DNA of 64,000 nt from Pseudoscleropodium purum (GCA_963969395.1 OZ017803.1:5332001-5396000); one strand, 5' to 3'. Positions 46,641 through 60,687 are shown, counted from the stretch's first letter. Made by a program: numbers and translations. Notes: generated by a model from the sequence alone, not told the origin.

Positions 46641-49600
46641 ACAAGTAGATTTCAAGTTCTAATTGAGTCTTCTATACTGACTATCATACCCCAAAGCACC
46701 ACCTTCCGTTTGTGCCACCTATGTTAATTTGAGCCTTGAGTGGCTACTCTTATTTACCTTAAATTACAAGTTCACAAAAATCTATGAGCAATGAATGGAA
46801 ATTGAAAAATATTATAAGACAACCAATGGGAGTTGAAGCATTTTGTACTTTAAGGTGGCCATTTAAACAAAGTCTAGTGGCATGAGTAGGTATCAACTTA
46901 GAAAATGGATAGAATATTGTGTGTATTACAAATATTGAAAACTATATGGATTGATTTTCTCTCAAAGGGGCTAATATTCTTACAAGAAAGATCATCATGT
47001 TGTCCACCTAGCTTGTTCAAGCCAAAAAAATGGCAATTTAGGTTTTTACTTAATAGCCAAAAAAAAACTATAACTCATTTAAAGTTAACTAGTGCAATCG
47101 GAAAAAAATGTTTGCATTTTGAAAGCAAAGATATAGAACCAAAAACAATTTGGTAGTTTCAAAAATCAAGTGGTGCATAGAAAAAAATCATTGGATATTT
47201 TAACCCCCTTTTTTTCAAACCATGATGGATTCCAATTGTTATGAGACAAGAAATAGAAGCTAATAGCCAAGTGGGATAGAGCAATTTGGATGATGTGGTA
47301 GGCAATGCAAGCATCAAGCTTGCCTACAATGGTTATTGGCCTTAGTATGGTTGATATAACCATTGGGGTTAGGATTTGGGATTTAGGTTGTCATCTAATG
47401 CATGTCATTGTTTTGTGGAAGAATGCCACTAGTTTTTGTTACTTATTTATCAATCATGACTGGTACTTTCCAAGGACAACCCCCCAAAAATGGTGAACAC
47501 TTTGATTCCTAAACTCTTTCGATTTAAGGTATTCAAACTTTTCATCATCATTCTCAACTCTATCTTGGATGAATTGAACAAAGTTTCAATCTCCATATAA
47601 TGAAGGTCCATACTTGATTCAATTCATACCAACATGTAGTTGTTTTTCAAATTGGCTTATGCAACCTACTATTTTACTAGTGATACAAAGTATTATGCAT
47701 TTGCAATTACAAATTATACATTTCTAATACCATATGACAAAGAATGCAATAAAGTAATATTAATTCAAGTCTTCATATTCCATCTATATTATATTTATAT
47801 TAAATTTGTAAAGTTTCAATCCAATATTGAATTACTTTTAGTATTGCATCATTGAATTTATCAAACTACTTTCAAATTTGTATTAGTATTGTATTTGAAC
47901 CTAATATTGTTTACAATATGTAAATGTTAAAATCATGCAACAATGTGATTGCACCTAATTAATTGAAATTCATTTAAAAGAAATGATCACTACATATTCT
48001 TGCCTAAAATGTAGAGTGCCCTCTCAAAAAAAAATTCTACCCCCAATTCCTTCACTTCCTATACAATGAGGTGGCAATCTTTTGGGGGAAGACATTGTAC
48101 AATCCCCATTCGTGAACACTTTAGTTGGTCAATTTTAGGTACACCTTTCGTCACTTTTTTGAAGATTCATAGATTATTCATATGGAGTCAAAAAATTGCA
48201 TCCTAAGAAAAGTTGAAACCTCCTTTTAATAGAAACTTAGACAACTCAATAATAGGAAATCATTTTCTATGATATTGTTTGCCATGTAACATGGATCTCC
48301 AAAGTATTATAGAAAATCCATGAATATATAGAAGAAAAAAAATCTTCATCTTTTTGAATATGAGTGAGTATCTAGATTTGATCTCTTAGCTAGCTAATAG
48401 GCAACTTTCAATCACTATAAGAACATCATTTTTTGTGATGCATTTTATGTCACATCTATAGTAATTAAGCTGTTTTTATGTTAATAATAACATCAAACAT
48501 AATATTAAGATGTATGCAATAGTTTGCAAGTTTAGTGAGTTTGTTAGATTTTCCATCTAAAACATTTTTATTGTCTCCTATTGCTAATTGATCTCTTTGT
48601 TGGGAGCAATGCTTCCACCAATGCAAATTTGCTAGAATAAGTATTTACAATTGTGAACTAATATTTCCTTCTTGCTATTGTAATAGCCTAAAACAATTTC
48701 TTCACTCTTTACTAATTGCATTTGAGCATCACTCTAATACGATGTTGATTGAACAAATCAAATGAAACCAAATGGGATGATGTAGATGTAGTTATAACAT
48801 TGTTTACCAGATGTTATCTTTCTTTCAATATCATAGGAGGAAAGGGATATCCCTTCTCTAAGATACTTGAGGTATTTAAATACTTGAATACTATTGAATA
48901 TATTAGTATGTTGAATACTTGACTTTATAATACAATGTCTTTACATTTAATTGCATTATAAAGCTTTGTAAATCTAGGTTAGATAATGAATTGAAAAAAA
49001 GACTTTTTTTGTGTTGCTTGTTTGGTGAAATTCTTCAATCGTTTGAATGAACCTAATGGAAAGTAGGATAACATCAACAAAACAAAAATAAACAATTTTG
49101 CTCAAAATGCTTCCAATTTCAACAAAGTGTGAGATACTTCAAAGAGAGTGAACACCCACTACACCTTCAATGAATCTCTAAAAAAAAATTGTTATGGAAT
49201 GCAAGAAAAAATTAACCCAAAATTTCTTTGAACATCCAAATGGCTTATTTTTTTATTTATTTTTTTGTGAAGGTATTAATTCCAAAAGGACATGGATACT
49301 TGAGGTATTTGGGATACTTAGGTTGAGTTATAATTTATTTATAGTGTCGAATCTCTTTGTGGTTCATCTCTCAAAATTTGACATCTACATTTGTAGGGAA
49401 TGTAAATGGAACCCCCCAACATTAGTGAACAATGTTGATTGGTGAATCTTCAGGGGGGAGCATGTAAAGAGAAGTGTAATGTAACTAATTGTAGCCCCTA
49501 CCTAATTGCATCACAATGCGTGTTCAAGCTTCATTTCAAAACCTAAATCCAAATTTGTCAATCTTGTTGTAGTTATGCGGTACAAATTTCACAAGAGAAT

Positions 49601-50078
49601 GACCACCCTTGTCCAAGCAAATTCACATACCCAACTTTGTGTGGTAGGCTCTAGAGCAAGTGGTGTCCAAGTTCTCAAAAATCCCCCCTACTATGTCTAG
49701 TCCTTGAGGCTCGCCAAACAATAAGAAAGTCGTAAAGTAAGGCTTCATTCTCCTAGATTTGCTCATTTATCTTCCCAAGGATGCACTTTTTGATCTTGGG
49801 AGACAAAAACATGGTAATGACAGAGAAGATCTCCACTAAAATGGGCTCACTTTAAAATTTCCACAAGGCCGTGATAAATGGCATTCAAAGCTTTCATTTT
49901 TGTAAACTTGATGAAGTTAATTTCGTTGGCTACGTTTTAGGGGTGAGGGAAGTTTTGAAGCCCGACCCCTAGAGTCGTTGTCCCAGGCTTGTTGCCCACA
50001 CGAAACATGTATGGAAATCCTAGCTTTAGCTTCTGAAATAAAGAAGGGCTTTGCAAATTGTCCATGTGGTTCAAGGAA
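46641..50078. other. AT-rich spacer
   Basis: No gene supported. Scattered short repeats such as GATACTTGAGGTATTT (about 48865 and 49287) suggest old transposon debris. Confidence 0.55.
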
Positions 50079-50130
50079 AACAATAAAAATAAAAATAAAA
50101 ATAAAAATAAAGAAATAAAGAAGGGGTGCA
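50079..50130. repeat. (AAATA)n-type microsatellite
   Basis: About seven units of AAAATA/AATAAA-type repeat. It produces a misleading Phe/Leu-rich frame on the minus strand. Confidence 0.9.
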
Positions 50131-53100
50131 CCTATTGACACAGGGTCGCAATTAGGTGTTCCGTGACTTCCGTCTTCCCTGATTGACCTCAACAAAAGAG
50201 GAATCCAAGGCCAAGGCATCCAGCAAAGAAAACGTAACCACTGGAGAAATCCCAAAGAGGCCAACTGAGGAAGCTGTCGTGCAGCTCTGCCAGAGCACCA
50301 TGAAGTTCGTGCCGTCGATGCTCCTGCCCAGATTGATTCCATTTCCCAAGAGAAACATCCGTCCCTCCCCTCTCAAAGCCTGACACCAAGCCAACTGAAA
50401 CAGGACTCAGTGTCTCACCTTGAAAGAAAAACTTGGAAAATCTCTCACTCCCACTTTTTTTTATCTTTTCTCACACAAATGAAAAATCTTCGTCAGAAAG
50501 GGACGGAGGACGCAGATCGCTTGCACTTGTTCTGCCAGCAAGCAAACCCACTCTAGCTTACAATGCACGATTTTTTCTATCCCCGATGTTATCTCCCAAT
50601 CAGTCCTTCTCTTTAGCTACTGCTCACGCCCTTTTTCTTTCAATCCTACAAAGCTTACTGTATCATATCTGTTCAGTTCTGCCCTTTTCCTTCCGACATG
50701 CGAGCCAATCCATCCTCATTCATTACGACTGATCACCGTCCTCCTCGTCTTGCCGTAGCCCACTTGCAGCTTACCGCAATCTCTTTCGCAATCTCCGTTG
50801 CACTTGGACACTTGGGGGAGGTCCACTTGCTTCACCTTCTTGTTTGCTTTCTCTCAGAGTAGACGTTGTGTGTGTGGGCGTTGTTTGTGTGAGGGTTATG
50901 TTGTTGGATGCTTCGGAGGAGGCGCCTCGGTGGTGATGGTTGTCATATTCGGTGAGGTGTTTTCTAACGATGGGTTTGTTGGACGCTTTTGGTTTGGTTT
51001 GGGTTTTGGTTTTGGATTGGGGGTGTTGGGGCTTCAGAGGTTAACGGCGATGGCTAAGGGTGTGTGAATTTCCGTCTTTCTAATGATCGATGATGATGTT
51101 TTGGGGATTGGGAAGGAAGCTACCGTTTGGGGGTTGCGTTAACAACTTTTGTTGAAGTTTAGATTCACTTTTTTTGAATTTCTTGTGAGTTCTGGATGGG
51201 TTTGGGTTTGGTTTTCGCATCGAATTGATGTATGTAGTTTATGGCTTCAATTTTGGTTGGTGTACCTGGCTTTGAGTTCTTCCAAGCGTCTGGAGAAGTT
51301 TGAGGGGTCTGAACACCATAGCCAGGTTCTGAGCGTCGTTTAGTCTGTGTAATTTTAGCTGTGGAATGTTTATTCATATTTTATGCGGGTTCCCACACGT
51401 GTCTCGTGAGAGATTTTCAATTTAAATATTGGGTCGGTGGTCTTTGAGAGCATTAGGTCAGGAAGAGACGGTGAAGTATCACATACTTCAGCAAGGTTTT
51501 GTGAGAGTAAGGTAGTGCAGAATATTCTAAAAGAGCCCTTGATGAGCACTCTCTGAATTCACATGAGAAGGAATTTGCTTTTGGAAAGTTGAGCCTAATC
51601 TGGACTAGTCAATGCTCCTCAAGCCTATGAGCCCTTGTTTTCACATGTGAGAGTATGTGGGATCTCCAATTTCGCTGGATTTTGTCTGATTTGCCATCAA
51701 TCAAAGAATGTTGTGGGATGAAGATCTGGGTGCTCTTTTTGCATGGAAGATATTAATTTTGGGTTTAGTCAACCTTGACATTTGTTTCATTTGTTTTTTG
51801 GGTGAATTTAACCTTGGGTTTTTTTGTCATTGCTAGGGTGCAGGTCAGCTCAATTCGATTGACGCTCGTCAGGAACAGTTTTTTAATGTGACAATGCTCG
51901 TCAGGCAAGGTCATCCTCCAACTAGTTCCAGGACAAAGACCTGAGAATGCCTGCAAGAAAGTCGCAAGGACGGCGCAAGCTGGGTCATGCTTTCGTTCAT
52001 CTTAATCTGTACGCTTTGCAACTCTAATGCTTTTATACTTTTAGTATTGATTTAGCCAAATTATTGGTTTTGTGATCGTATTTAATATATTGTCTATTTA
52101 CGTATTTTGTTTATTTCAGTCCGCTTTATTTAATTTTGAAGGAGTAGGTTAAATCGAGTCGAATTCTAGTTATCTCTTAAAGGGGCAGGAGGCTGAAATT
52201 GGGCCTTGTGCTTGTTTTGGTACTTTCAGTGGGTCATATGGGAACTTCCTCTTGTTCAATTTTATTTATTTTTCAATTCTTCACTGATCCTGGTGACATT
52301 GAATTTGACCTTGTCTGAATTTATCTTCCTCATAATATGATCAATCAAATTGTCTTTAAGTGTCCATCTAGATACTGTAGAATATGTTCACGGAACACCG
52401 AAAAACTTTCTAGCCTTAATTAGCGGAAAATAAATTTATTGGAATCGGTTAGGTGAATTTTGAATGTTGCATTGTTTGTCTATTTCATGGACAGGATATT
52501 GGACTCTTTCAAACCCAAATCGACACTCACAACGCTGTACGGTGTAATTGGAGGTGAGCTGATTTGGCAACTTGTAGAGTTTCATAAACAGAATTGCATA
52601 GCTACCATCCACTGTCAAAAGAGGAAGCAAAATTTAGCTTCTTCAATCACCTTCTTTCAATGGATCACAATTAGGGGCTTTCATGATCCTGTTCTTGGGT
52701 GGGTGGTTTACGTGGTTGGGGCTCTAAACTCTGTTGTAGCCCGGGTGGCATTGTGTACCAGCCTGGAGTCTCATTGTGGAAAATAGTACATGTTCAGCTG
52801 TGCATCCTTCACTGCATGCATTTCCACAAAGAGGCTCCAGATTGAAGTTACCTAACATAATCTCAATTAGAACGCGACAATCTTGGGTGGTCTCGTAGTG
52901 AAGGTGGCAGCCTTTGAGGAAATTGAGTTTCAAAATAGAGCCAGAAAAAAGGGAGTGGTTATGTCATATAACCCCGCTCCTCTTCTCAAATGTCTGCCTT
53001 TCACCTGTAGATTATACGGTCTTATTCAGGTTTTCTTAACGTCATATTAGTTACTTTTCAAATATTCCACCAAAGCCTAGTTTCAGAGATGAGCTCACCT

Positions 53101-53351
53101 TGCTGTTGAAACTCTGACAGTGATGAAGAGCGAATACGCACAGCAGCAGACTTCTTGACGCAACTGAAATCCAGCATCCCTTCCTTTCATCTCCAAATGC
53201 CCATTACAAGTGCTGAATCTCTCCTCTCCACAACTGATCCATGCTCACCACACCTTCGCAAAACATTCACAAAACAGGGTTAGAATTCTGTATGGCTGTG
53301 ATGTGCCCGGATTCTTTACTCACCCCTTCCCTTTTCGTCCTTCCCCCAGCC
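50131..53351. other. BTB gene upstream region
   Basis: No complete gene supported. About 50170-50390 is moderately GC-rich and open on both strands, without recognisable domains. About 50430-50760 is pyrimidine-rich and 50860-51070 is G/T-rich, as in promoter or leader sequence. The frame at about 52460-52786 shows no known family. Part of this stretch may be spliced 5'UTR of the BTB gene. Confidence 0.4.
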
Positions 53352-56300
53352 ATGGCCAAAGGCGAGGTGGATCCTCCGTCCAGCGTCTTCAGCTACGTCT
53401 GCAAGCTGGGCGAGCGCGCCACCAGCGACGTGATAGTCCGTTTACGCACCATCCACGGCCGTGACGACTGGTTTTACTCCCACTCAGAGATTCTCTGCAC
53501 AAAGAGCAAATATTTTGCACTCAGGCTCTCAGATGAGTGGCCTACTTACAACCTTCTCGATTCTCGTAACTGCGTAGAAGTCATCTGCATCGAGAGTGAC
53601 ATCGACCACCACGTGAACTTGCTGCGCATGCTGTATTCCAACTTGGAGGAGCCTGTTGGGGACATGTGGCATAGTGTGAAAAACGCCCTGGGAATGCTGA
53701 AAGTGGCCACCAAGCTCGGGTGTGATGCCATTGCGACCAAGTGTGCGCGTTACTTGGAGGCTGTGCCGTGGGAGGAGAGCGAGGAGGAGGAGATTTTGAA
53801 GGCCTTGCCTGCGATTGTAAGCTCCACGCATAAGCTCGTGGCTGGACTCGGGGTGCATGTGCAACCGGTGCTGGCGAGGTTGCAGCCGGTGGACGCGGCG
53901 TCCATTCGGAACGTGTTTCTGTCGGCGGTGCATATGGCGACGTCGACGGAGAGCCGGGATAACAAGTTAGAGAAGTTCCCGAGCGATCTCAAAGTGGCGG
54001 CTCAAGAACAGGTACACGCAAACCTCTTCTCTCTTGAGGTTCTCTAAAATTGTCTAGACATTTCTAGAAGTCTCCTGCACACACTTGTCACATATCCAAA
54101 CTAATGTAAAGTCTCCGTTCACCATACTTTAGGGAGAGGTCCGATTCACCATATAGGTGAATTTTGAACCTTTCCTTACAACAATCTAGAAATTTGCACC
54201 ATTTCAAAGTTTGCACATTTATTTTATGTCGAGCTAAAAATCAATTGCAAAAAAATCAATGTCAATATATTCAGTATTTTCAGACTTAGCTCAAATTAAA
54301 GCTCACATGGATGGTCCTCGGAGCCTCTAACGTTTGGGTAATGGAGCCTCTACCTTACACGCAAACCTCTTTCTCTTGACCGTCTCTAGAATTCTAGACA
54401 TTCTAGAATTCTAGTGCACACTTTCATTGTTCGTACCACACTTGTCACATATTCAAACTCTGTCGTAGTGAAAATTTTTTGGACTTCTGTTGAAGAGATA
54501 TGGGAAACATCTACGGTGCAACTTCACAATGAAGTAAGCTTGACAGCTAGCTTGTAACTGTACAACCAACGAGACAGAGCCTCTCGTAGCATATCTTTTT
54601 TTTTTTTTTGTTTGTTTGTTTGTTTAGATTCTGATGTTTCGGTTCTTTCTGCAGGTGGAGTACATGCTAGAGGAGGACGACGACGCACCATTGCTGATAG
54701 CCGACGACGACCTGAAATCCGAGCTGAAGAAACACTTCCTGAAGCTGTTCGAGGGCTTCAAATCCGAGCTCAGTGCGCTCGTGGCGCAAGATTCAGAACT
54801 TCTGTTTGAGAAGAGCATACTGGAGAAGGTCTCTGACCTCGTGTGGGCCTCACGTGTGCTTCCCCATGTGGGGCTGAACCCCGACTTCGTGGAGTTTTGG
54901 GTGGAGGCTTCCAGCGAGGTTGCCCAGGTAGTGTCCGGGGAGAAAAATTTGAGCGAAACAGCTAGTATACTGAGTTCTCTATTATGTATCAGTTTTTCAT
55001 TGATATGCTTTGGTCATTCCCTGTACTTCTACTTGAAATAGAATCTTTTATTAAATCAAAAGCTCGCTGATTTGCCTAAAGTTTTGATTTTGTTTGGGCA
55101 ATTTGGGAGAATGAATCGGTTGGTATGTAACTAACTTCTGGTTTCTCCCGTTTGTGGTGATGTTGCAGGCTTTGACAAGTGATAAGCTGCGAGAGAGTTT
55201 CTGGGACACGAAGCTGCGCGTGATGGAGATCACGTCCATGGTGCTCAAGGCCGTGGGCTATGGGAGTGTGATTCTGACTGCTACGGAGCGCACTCAGCTG
55301 GTGAAAGTGTGGTTGCCTTTCATTCGGGAAACGAAGCCGGTGCTGGACTCGTTGTTTGCTGTGGAGAAGATGAGTATGGAGATGGACATGGACTTGTGCC
55401 AGAGCATTGAAAATGCACTCGTCTCGCTGGTGCTGTCGCTGCCTTCCGGGGATCAAGCGGAAATTCTCGCCGACTGGCTTCGCTGGGATCACGCCAGGTA
55501 ATCACGATGGGCCTCCGTTGGTCAAATTTTGACATGAACTTGTTAACAAATGAGAGACGATTCCAACGCAGTAAAATTGAGTTATTTGGATACTATGCAA
55601 AACTTATGAAGGTTCAGTGGTAGATGATCTAAACCTGACACTGAAGTTAATCACCTCAGGTGGTCATGCCATTTGGTGTTTGAACTTTTTCACTCTCATA
55701 TAATTCAAATGTGTAACAAGTGTGCTGCTGTCAATGATAGTGTGGCAAGTGTGCAGGATATCCTAGAATTTCATTTTAAAATAAGATCATAGTAAAGGCC
55801 TTCGATTGTATTAACATAACAACTTCATATGTAGTAGCATCCTCTCATAAGGTTGCGACAGTCAAAATTGATCATGAGCATAGTTCCTGTTATTAGATTA
55901 GTCAAATTTTTATTTGTTCTTGTTGGCTAATAGATCAGGATTCCAACGCTCCAAAAATGCATTATTTTGGATATTTTATGCAAAGTTATGAAGTTTCAAA
56001 GTTTTAGTAGATGATTTGAAACAGATGTTTAGGAGTTATCCATTCTCCTACTCAATACGTATCCATATTTTAGAGTGGTGATTTTGGGTGTGTACTCTGA
56101 CATTCTTTCAAAGCTTCTCGACTTCCAAGATTTTGAATCCTTCATTTTGATTCTAACAAATGCTTTGCTAAGTTTGTATGTAGGCTTGCTATCTTGCCAT
56201 TAATAACATCGAAATGAGTGAACAGGACCTTTATGGAAGTAGAAGAATGTTTAATAACTTTCATGTTGGAATGCTATTGTAGCCAATTTTGGGCTAAACG

Positions 56301-56492
56301 TGTGCTTTGTTTGTAGTGAATGTCTTTTTTTGTTCTTGACGAAGTAGGCCTGTCTTTCTCCTGGTTTGCAGGTTTCCTGATTTGAGCGAGGCTTTTGAGG
56401 TGTGGTGCTTCCGAACCAAAGCTGCAAAGCGTCGACTGAGCATCGAAAATCCCAAGGTTGCAAATGCTATAAGCAGCGGAGGGGCATCGTGA
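53352..56492 (+). CDS. BTB/POZ domain protein (At3g05675-like), 4 exons
   Basis: Plant BTB/POZ proteins of this type are thought to act as substrate adaptors for CUL3 ubiquitin ligases; the substrate is unknown. Exons: 53352-54011, 54655-54927, 55169-55497, 56372-56492; total 1383 nt, 460 aa, all phases closing. The BTB fold starts near residue 22 (ATSDVIVRLRT) with the typical HSEILCTKSKYFALRLSDEW and covers about residues 20-130; the rest is helical and conserved in this subfamily (EILADWLRWDHARFPDLSEA near the C-terminus). There is an acidic run EESEEEE. The start MAKGEVDPP was preferred because it directly precedes the conserved part; upstream in-frame ATGs near 53292 would add about 20 residues. 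Intron 1 (643 bp) contains an internal duplication and a T/TTTG tract. Confidence 0.85.
54013..54460. repeat. Direct duplication within BTB intron 1
   Basis: ACACGCAAACCTCTTCTCTCTTGA at the 5' end of the intron (from about 54014), with its downstream TCTAGACATT and CACACTTGTCACATAT, recurs at about 54357-54455 in diverged form. The copy begins right at the splice donor, so the donor's downstream half was duplicated inside the intron without a usable GT. Confidence 0.65.
54597..54626. repeat. T run followed by (TTTG)n
   Basis: A T homopolymer is followed by four TTTG units shortly before the acceptor of BTB intron 1. Confidence 0.85.
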
Positions 56493-58763
56493 TGAGCTTC
56501 TCCTTACAACTCTTGCTGCTGCTGCTTCAAGTCTAGCTCCACCAGATGCTCTTTTCTTATTCCTTCTTTCCTTTTCTTTTCTTTTGTCCTTTTGCACAAA
56601 GCAGTGGGTTTGAATGCGCTTAACCTGATTGACTACCGTATTTGCTTTGGCTTGTATCATTAGATTCTTTTCGCGAGCATGCGACAGATTTTTTGCCATG
56701 CCTTTTAACTTGGAATGCAAATTTCTCTGCTTATTTTGTATCAAGTTGTATCAGTATTGTATCGACCCAAGTAAAAAGTTGGTTGAATCAGTACTGCAGA
56801 TTTGTAATATGAAGTCTTGAATGTTATACACGTTTCTAATTCCTTGACTTTGGCGTAGGTATTCATGCCAAGTGAATGTACAATACTGCTATCTAATAGA
56901 GTCTTAAAGATTTGTCACTAAGTGAAAATCTTAGCTTAGCTTGAACGGCGGCTGATGACCACTTCTAATTTCGTATTAGCATATGCAACTATTTGTAAAA
57001 TGATGATTTTATGGTCTCAACATTTTTTAAGTGTCTGAAATAAGATCAAATTGAGTGGCGGCGGCAGACTATTCCCTTCTCAAATGGCAGACCAATGTGG
57101 TATTCATCAATTTGATACATGATTGGTCAATCGAACGGACTCTCCTAAACACTGGTCGCCCTAATATGGATTCTGCAGATATAAAACGAGGGCAAACATG
57201 CCTATTACCAAGGAGACTCGTATTTTTCATAAATTGAGAAGTTTGAGAGAAGCCACTTGCAAGTAGAATAAAGACATTATGGGACAAGAAATGAATTTTC
57301 AAGTGTGTTGGAATTGAAGAAGTAAGGCATGGGTAGATCCATGCAAAACCACACCCTAACTTGTCACCTCCCTAAATGCATTGTCATTAAAGGTGTTTTT
57401 TTGTCTTTTTTTTTCCAATTTTTATGAAGTGCTTAAGTCATGATATAAAATGAAATGGTGCTCTCAATTTCAGTATTCATCCACATATTGGATGGAAAAT
57501 ATTGCATATCCATAATTATGTTTGCATCTACAATTTGGTGATTTCATCTAAGACTTTTTTTTAATTTGAAATTTTTGACAAAAAACTCCATGGTTTTTTG
57601 TCATTTCTTAGTTAATTATGTATCATGCAATCTAGCACTAAAGTAAAAAAAAAAGCAACTTGATTGTCATAATGCTTAAAGATTGTTAAGATTGTGGTGG
57701 TGGGAGGATCCAATAGAAGTGGAAATTAGGTGATTGACAGCATTGGACTATTTTTCCTTATTCCAATACCAATGAATTATACATCTTCAAGTGATCTATG
57801 ATTTAAGTGAATTTTAACCATAAAATATGATATTTTAAAAATTGACTCCAACTAATGAATTTTTTTCATCAAGATTAATTTCTATTCCAATAAGGAAAAT
57901 TTTAAAAATCTTCATATTTGATATTTTATTGCAATATGTTTGGACCTATATAACCATGGTTTGTTGATTTTCTAATGTAAGAATGATATGATAACTTTGG
58001 TTTATTGCATGGTGTTCTATATCCATAGGAAAAAATTTCAGATTTTGAGTGTACTTTGTATTTAATACAAATTTTCTTCCCTTTTAACTTAAGAACATTT
58101 CACAAAAAAATTTGAATTTTATGACTTATGTGCAATTTCATTTCTGAAAAAATCAATGTAAAAAGTGTTGTTCACATATAGTTGCAAAATGGAAGTTAAC
58201 AAGGTGAAGAATTCTAAATCCATGGTTATAATCGGTCACTGCAGAGGGCCAAAAAGAGTACTGTAGCAATGAAGAATGCACGAATCGATCCAATAATCAA
58301 GCCATTTTTTCCAAAGCACCTTTCGTAGACCAATGGTTGCAAAACAGGTTCACCCTGCGTTTCATTAAAATTATTTTAGGGACACCACAAACAGAGGTGT
58401 TGCAGCATGTTGGGAGTATAAGGGCCAGCAAGATAAAGGACATAAACCGAAAACACCGTCAAGCAGGGCCTACGGACAAGTCGATACATTCATGAGAATG
58501 CACACCTGACTACTTGGATGTATGTGCAATACTCTGGCTTTCAATAAAGCCGGAATTCCTAGAGAATAATTTGAAATTCCTGGGTGGAATGACCTTACAA
58601 TCATGGGGGTACGAGCAGATTTACACGGACGGAGGGGATTTGGGCTTCCTCCTTAAAAAAATTGCTACTTGAGGACCACCTGTTTTAGAATCTAGCACAC
58701 AAAACGGATGAGCAGGATCGGTGAATTCTAACGACTTTAACTCTCACTCATCGCTAGCTAGTT
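56493..58763. other. Convergent spacer between BTB gene and CDC45
   Basis: The 3' flanks of two convergent genes meet here. From about 56500 to 56820 is likely BTB 3'UTR. From 57300 to 58200 the DNA is AT-rich. No gene supported. Confidence 0.55.
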
Positions 58764-58791
58764 TCATAGTGAATTATAGCTAGCGAGTGAG
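58743..58791. repeat. Hairpin across the CDC45 stop codon
   Basis: CTCACTCATCGCTAGCTA (58743-58760) pairs with TAGCTAGCGAGTGAG (58777-58791) around the TGA at 58766-58764. It is a 15-bp stem with a 2-base bulge. Confidence 0.7.
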
Positions 58792-60687
58792 GTTTGCAAT
58801 TCGTGCATAAACCGCGTGACATCAGTTGCAGGTAAATGAATCCATGACGACTCAAACGCATCATGACTGAAATTAGATCCAATCTTCTCAGCAATGGCTC
58901 TGAAGACCAAACCGAACCTGTTGCCGTTTGCGGCTCCAAGACGTGGGCGGTGGGAAACGCCTACAACGAGGGCCTCATTTTGTGGCCCTGGAATGGTTCC
59001 GTAGCATATCATGGGCTTCACTGCCCGGCCTTGCTCCTTTAGAGCATCCATAACGAAGTAGCAGAGCTTGGTAAGGGACAGCGGGTGTGCCAGCTGCTCA
59101 GCATCTACTGACTTGGGTAGCTCAAAATACCTGCAACCAGAATTGCACATCGAAATCAATCAGAAGTCCAAATGGTGATAATGTGCCAAGCAATGGTTCT
59201 AATGAAGAAAGACGAAGAGAAGAGAAAGGCCACGTCCAGATGACAAACACAGAAAGATTAGCCCACCTGAAAGCTTTGCACATCTTGATTTCGCCTTTCT
59301 TAACAATTGCACCACTACCAATACTAATACAAGCTCGTTGCACCTTAATTGCAAGCTGCATTCCACGTCGCAGATGATCATACTTATCCGGAGAGAGAGA
59401 TTCAAGGGCTGCGCAGAAGTTGTCTGTCCAATCTTTCTTCACATCCGCAGTTGAGGCTTCCAACAGAGCTGTGACGCCATAGACAACATCCGCCGCTGAC
59501 ACTTGGTCGCTATAACCATGAAATCTGTACAGATTTCGGAAATAAAGATCACCTAGGCCAGCCTCCTTCCCCACATTCTCTAGCATTTGTTTCAACCCTT
59601 TCCTAGTATCATTCTTCATGTACTGGTACTGCTGCTGACACTCTGCAAGAGAAATTCCCATCTTAGCAATCAGAAGCTTCATTGTTTTCAAGCCACTGTC
59701 ACCCCAAGTCTTCAACTTCGGTGCTACATAAAAGGAGCACAGCATGGCTTCATACAAACTCCATTCCCTAAGGAGCATCAGGCGAGGCTCTTCGTCGAAG
59801 ATTATCCTTGAAACATCCGGTGCACGTACTCGAGTCCCGTCCTTCAACGTCACACTGGTGTTACCCTCCAAATTGCCAGCCAACGCTACAAACCCTTCAA
59901 GCTCGGATTGGGTCGAGTCGTACCGCTCTTTGCTTAACCGCTCATGTACAAACTGATCTGTCAGAGCCACACCCGCAAGCCAGAGAAGCTCGTTTGTGTT
60001 CTTGTGCAGGGTGTGGGCGATGTCGAACATCAGACAACCCGATGGCCGGCCATGGAAGCAGCCCATCCGGTAATACTCCGCCTTCAGAAGCTCCTCTTCG
60101 CGATTGGGCTCATCATCCCTATCGCCTTTCTTCCGCCTCTTCCGTCTCCTTTCCTCGTCATCCGAATCCGAATCGGAATCGGAGTCCGACTCTTCAAAAA
60201 GTTCGGGATTGGAATCATAAGTGGAAGCAAAACTTGACAACCTATTCAGCATGAATCCGTACGGCATGTCCGCTTGCGCTTCATCGTCCTGTGTGAACAA
60301 CACCGTAACCTGGGGATTCAAGTCACTCAAGTTGTGCAAATGAATAGGTCGATGGCTATCTACTACAAACACCTGCACTTTGGAACCCAGTTGCAGCAGC
60401 TGGTGCAAATTGCGTGAAGCGCCCCAGTTGATGAGGAGAATCACGACGGTGTCATCCTCCGATCGCAGCGATCGACCTGCAAGGTTCTGAATGCTTTGGA
60501 AACCAGCCACAGGATACACAGAGTAGCGGACTGAGTCTTGGACCAAGAGGTGGGTGACGATTTTCAGAGCGCAGAGGGAATCCACGTCCGCGGCGGACGG
60601 AAATATCAGCAGAGGGGATCCCACGGATGTCGCTACGGCCTTCCGAAGCTTGTCATAGAAAGCTCCAGCATTTGTCTCTCTAACCAT
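58764..60687 (-). CDS. CDC45: Cell division control protein 45 (CDC45), 2 exons
   Basis: CDC45 is a core subunit of the CMG (CDC45-MCM2-7-GINS) replicative helicase, loaded at origins in S phase. Exon 1 is 59267-60687 and exon 2 is 58764-59130, joined in a split Arg codon; 1788 nt, 595 aa, matching the roughly 596-aa plant protein. The start MVRETNAGAFYDKLRKAV at 60687 is the first residue block shared by plant CDC45. The N-terminal part has the DHH/RecJ-like core (FPSAADVDSLCALKI; VDSHRP near residues 120-125). An acidic then basic insertion near residues 175-205 (ESDSDSDSDSDDEERRRKRR) is the usual charged linker. Conserved C-terminal blocks include EWSLYEAM, KTWGDSGLK and SSWIHLPATDVTRFM. 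Almost the whole coding region lies in one exon. It is divergent to TIMELESS across an E2F-site-rich region. Confidence 0.95.

Noticed and set aside
49917..50394. Several open frames on both strands, including a Phe/Leu-rich one
   Set aside because: The Phe/Leu run comes from an AAAATA microsatellite, and the other frames show no family signature.
59808..60254. Plus-strand frames opposite CDC45, with an Ile/Arg repeat
   Set aside because: They are shadows of the CDC45 Ser/Asp/Arg-rich linker coding sequence.
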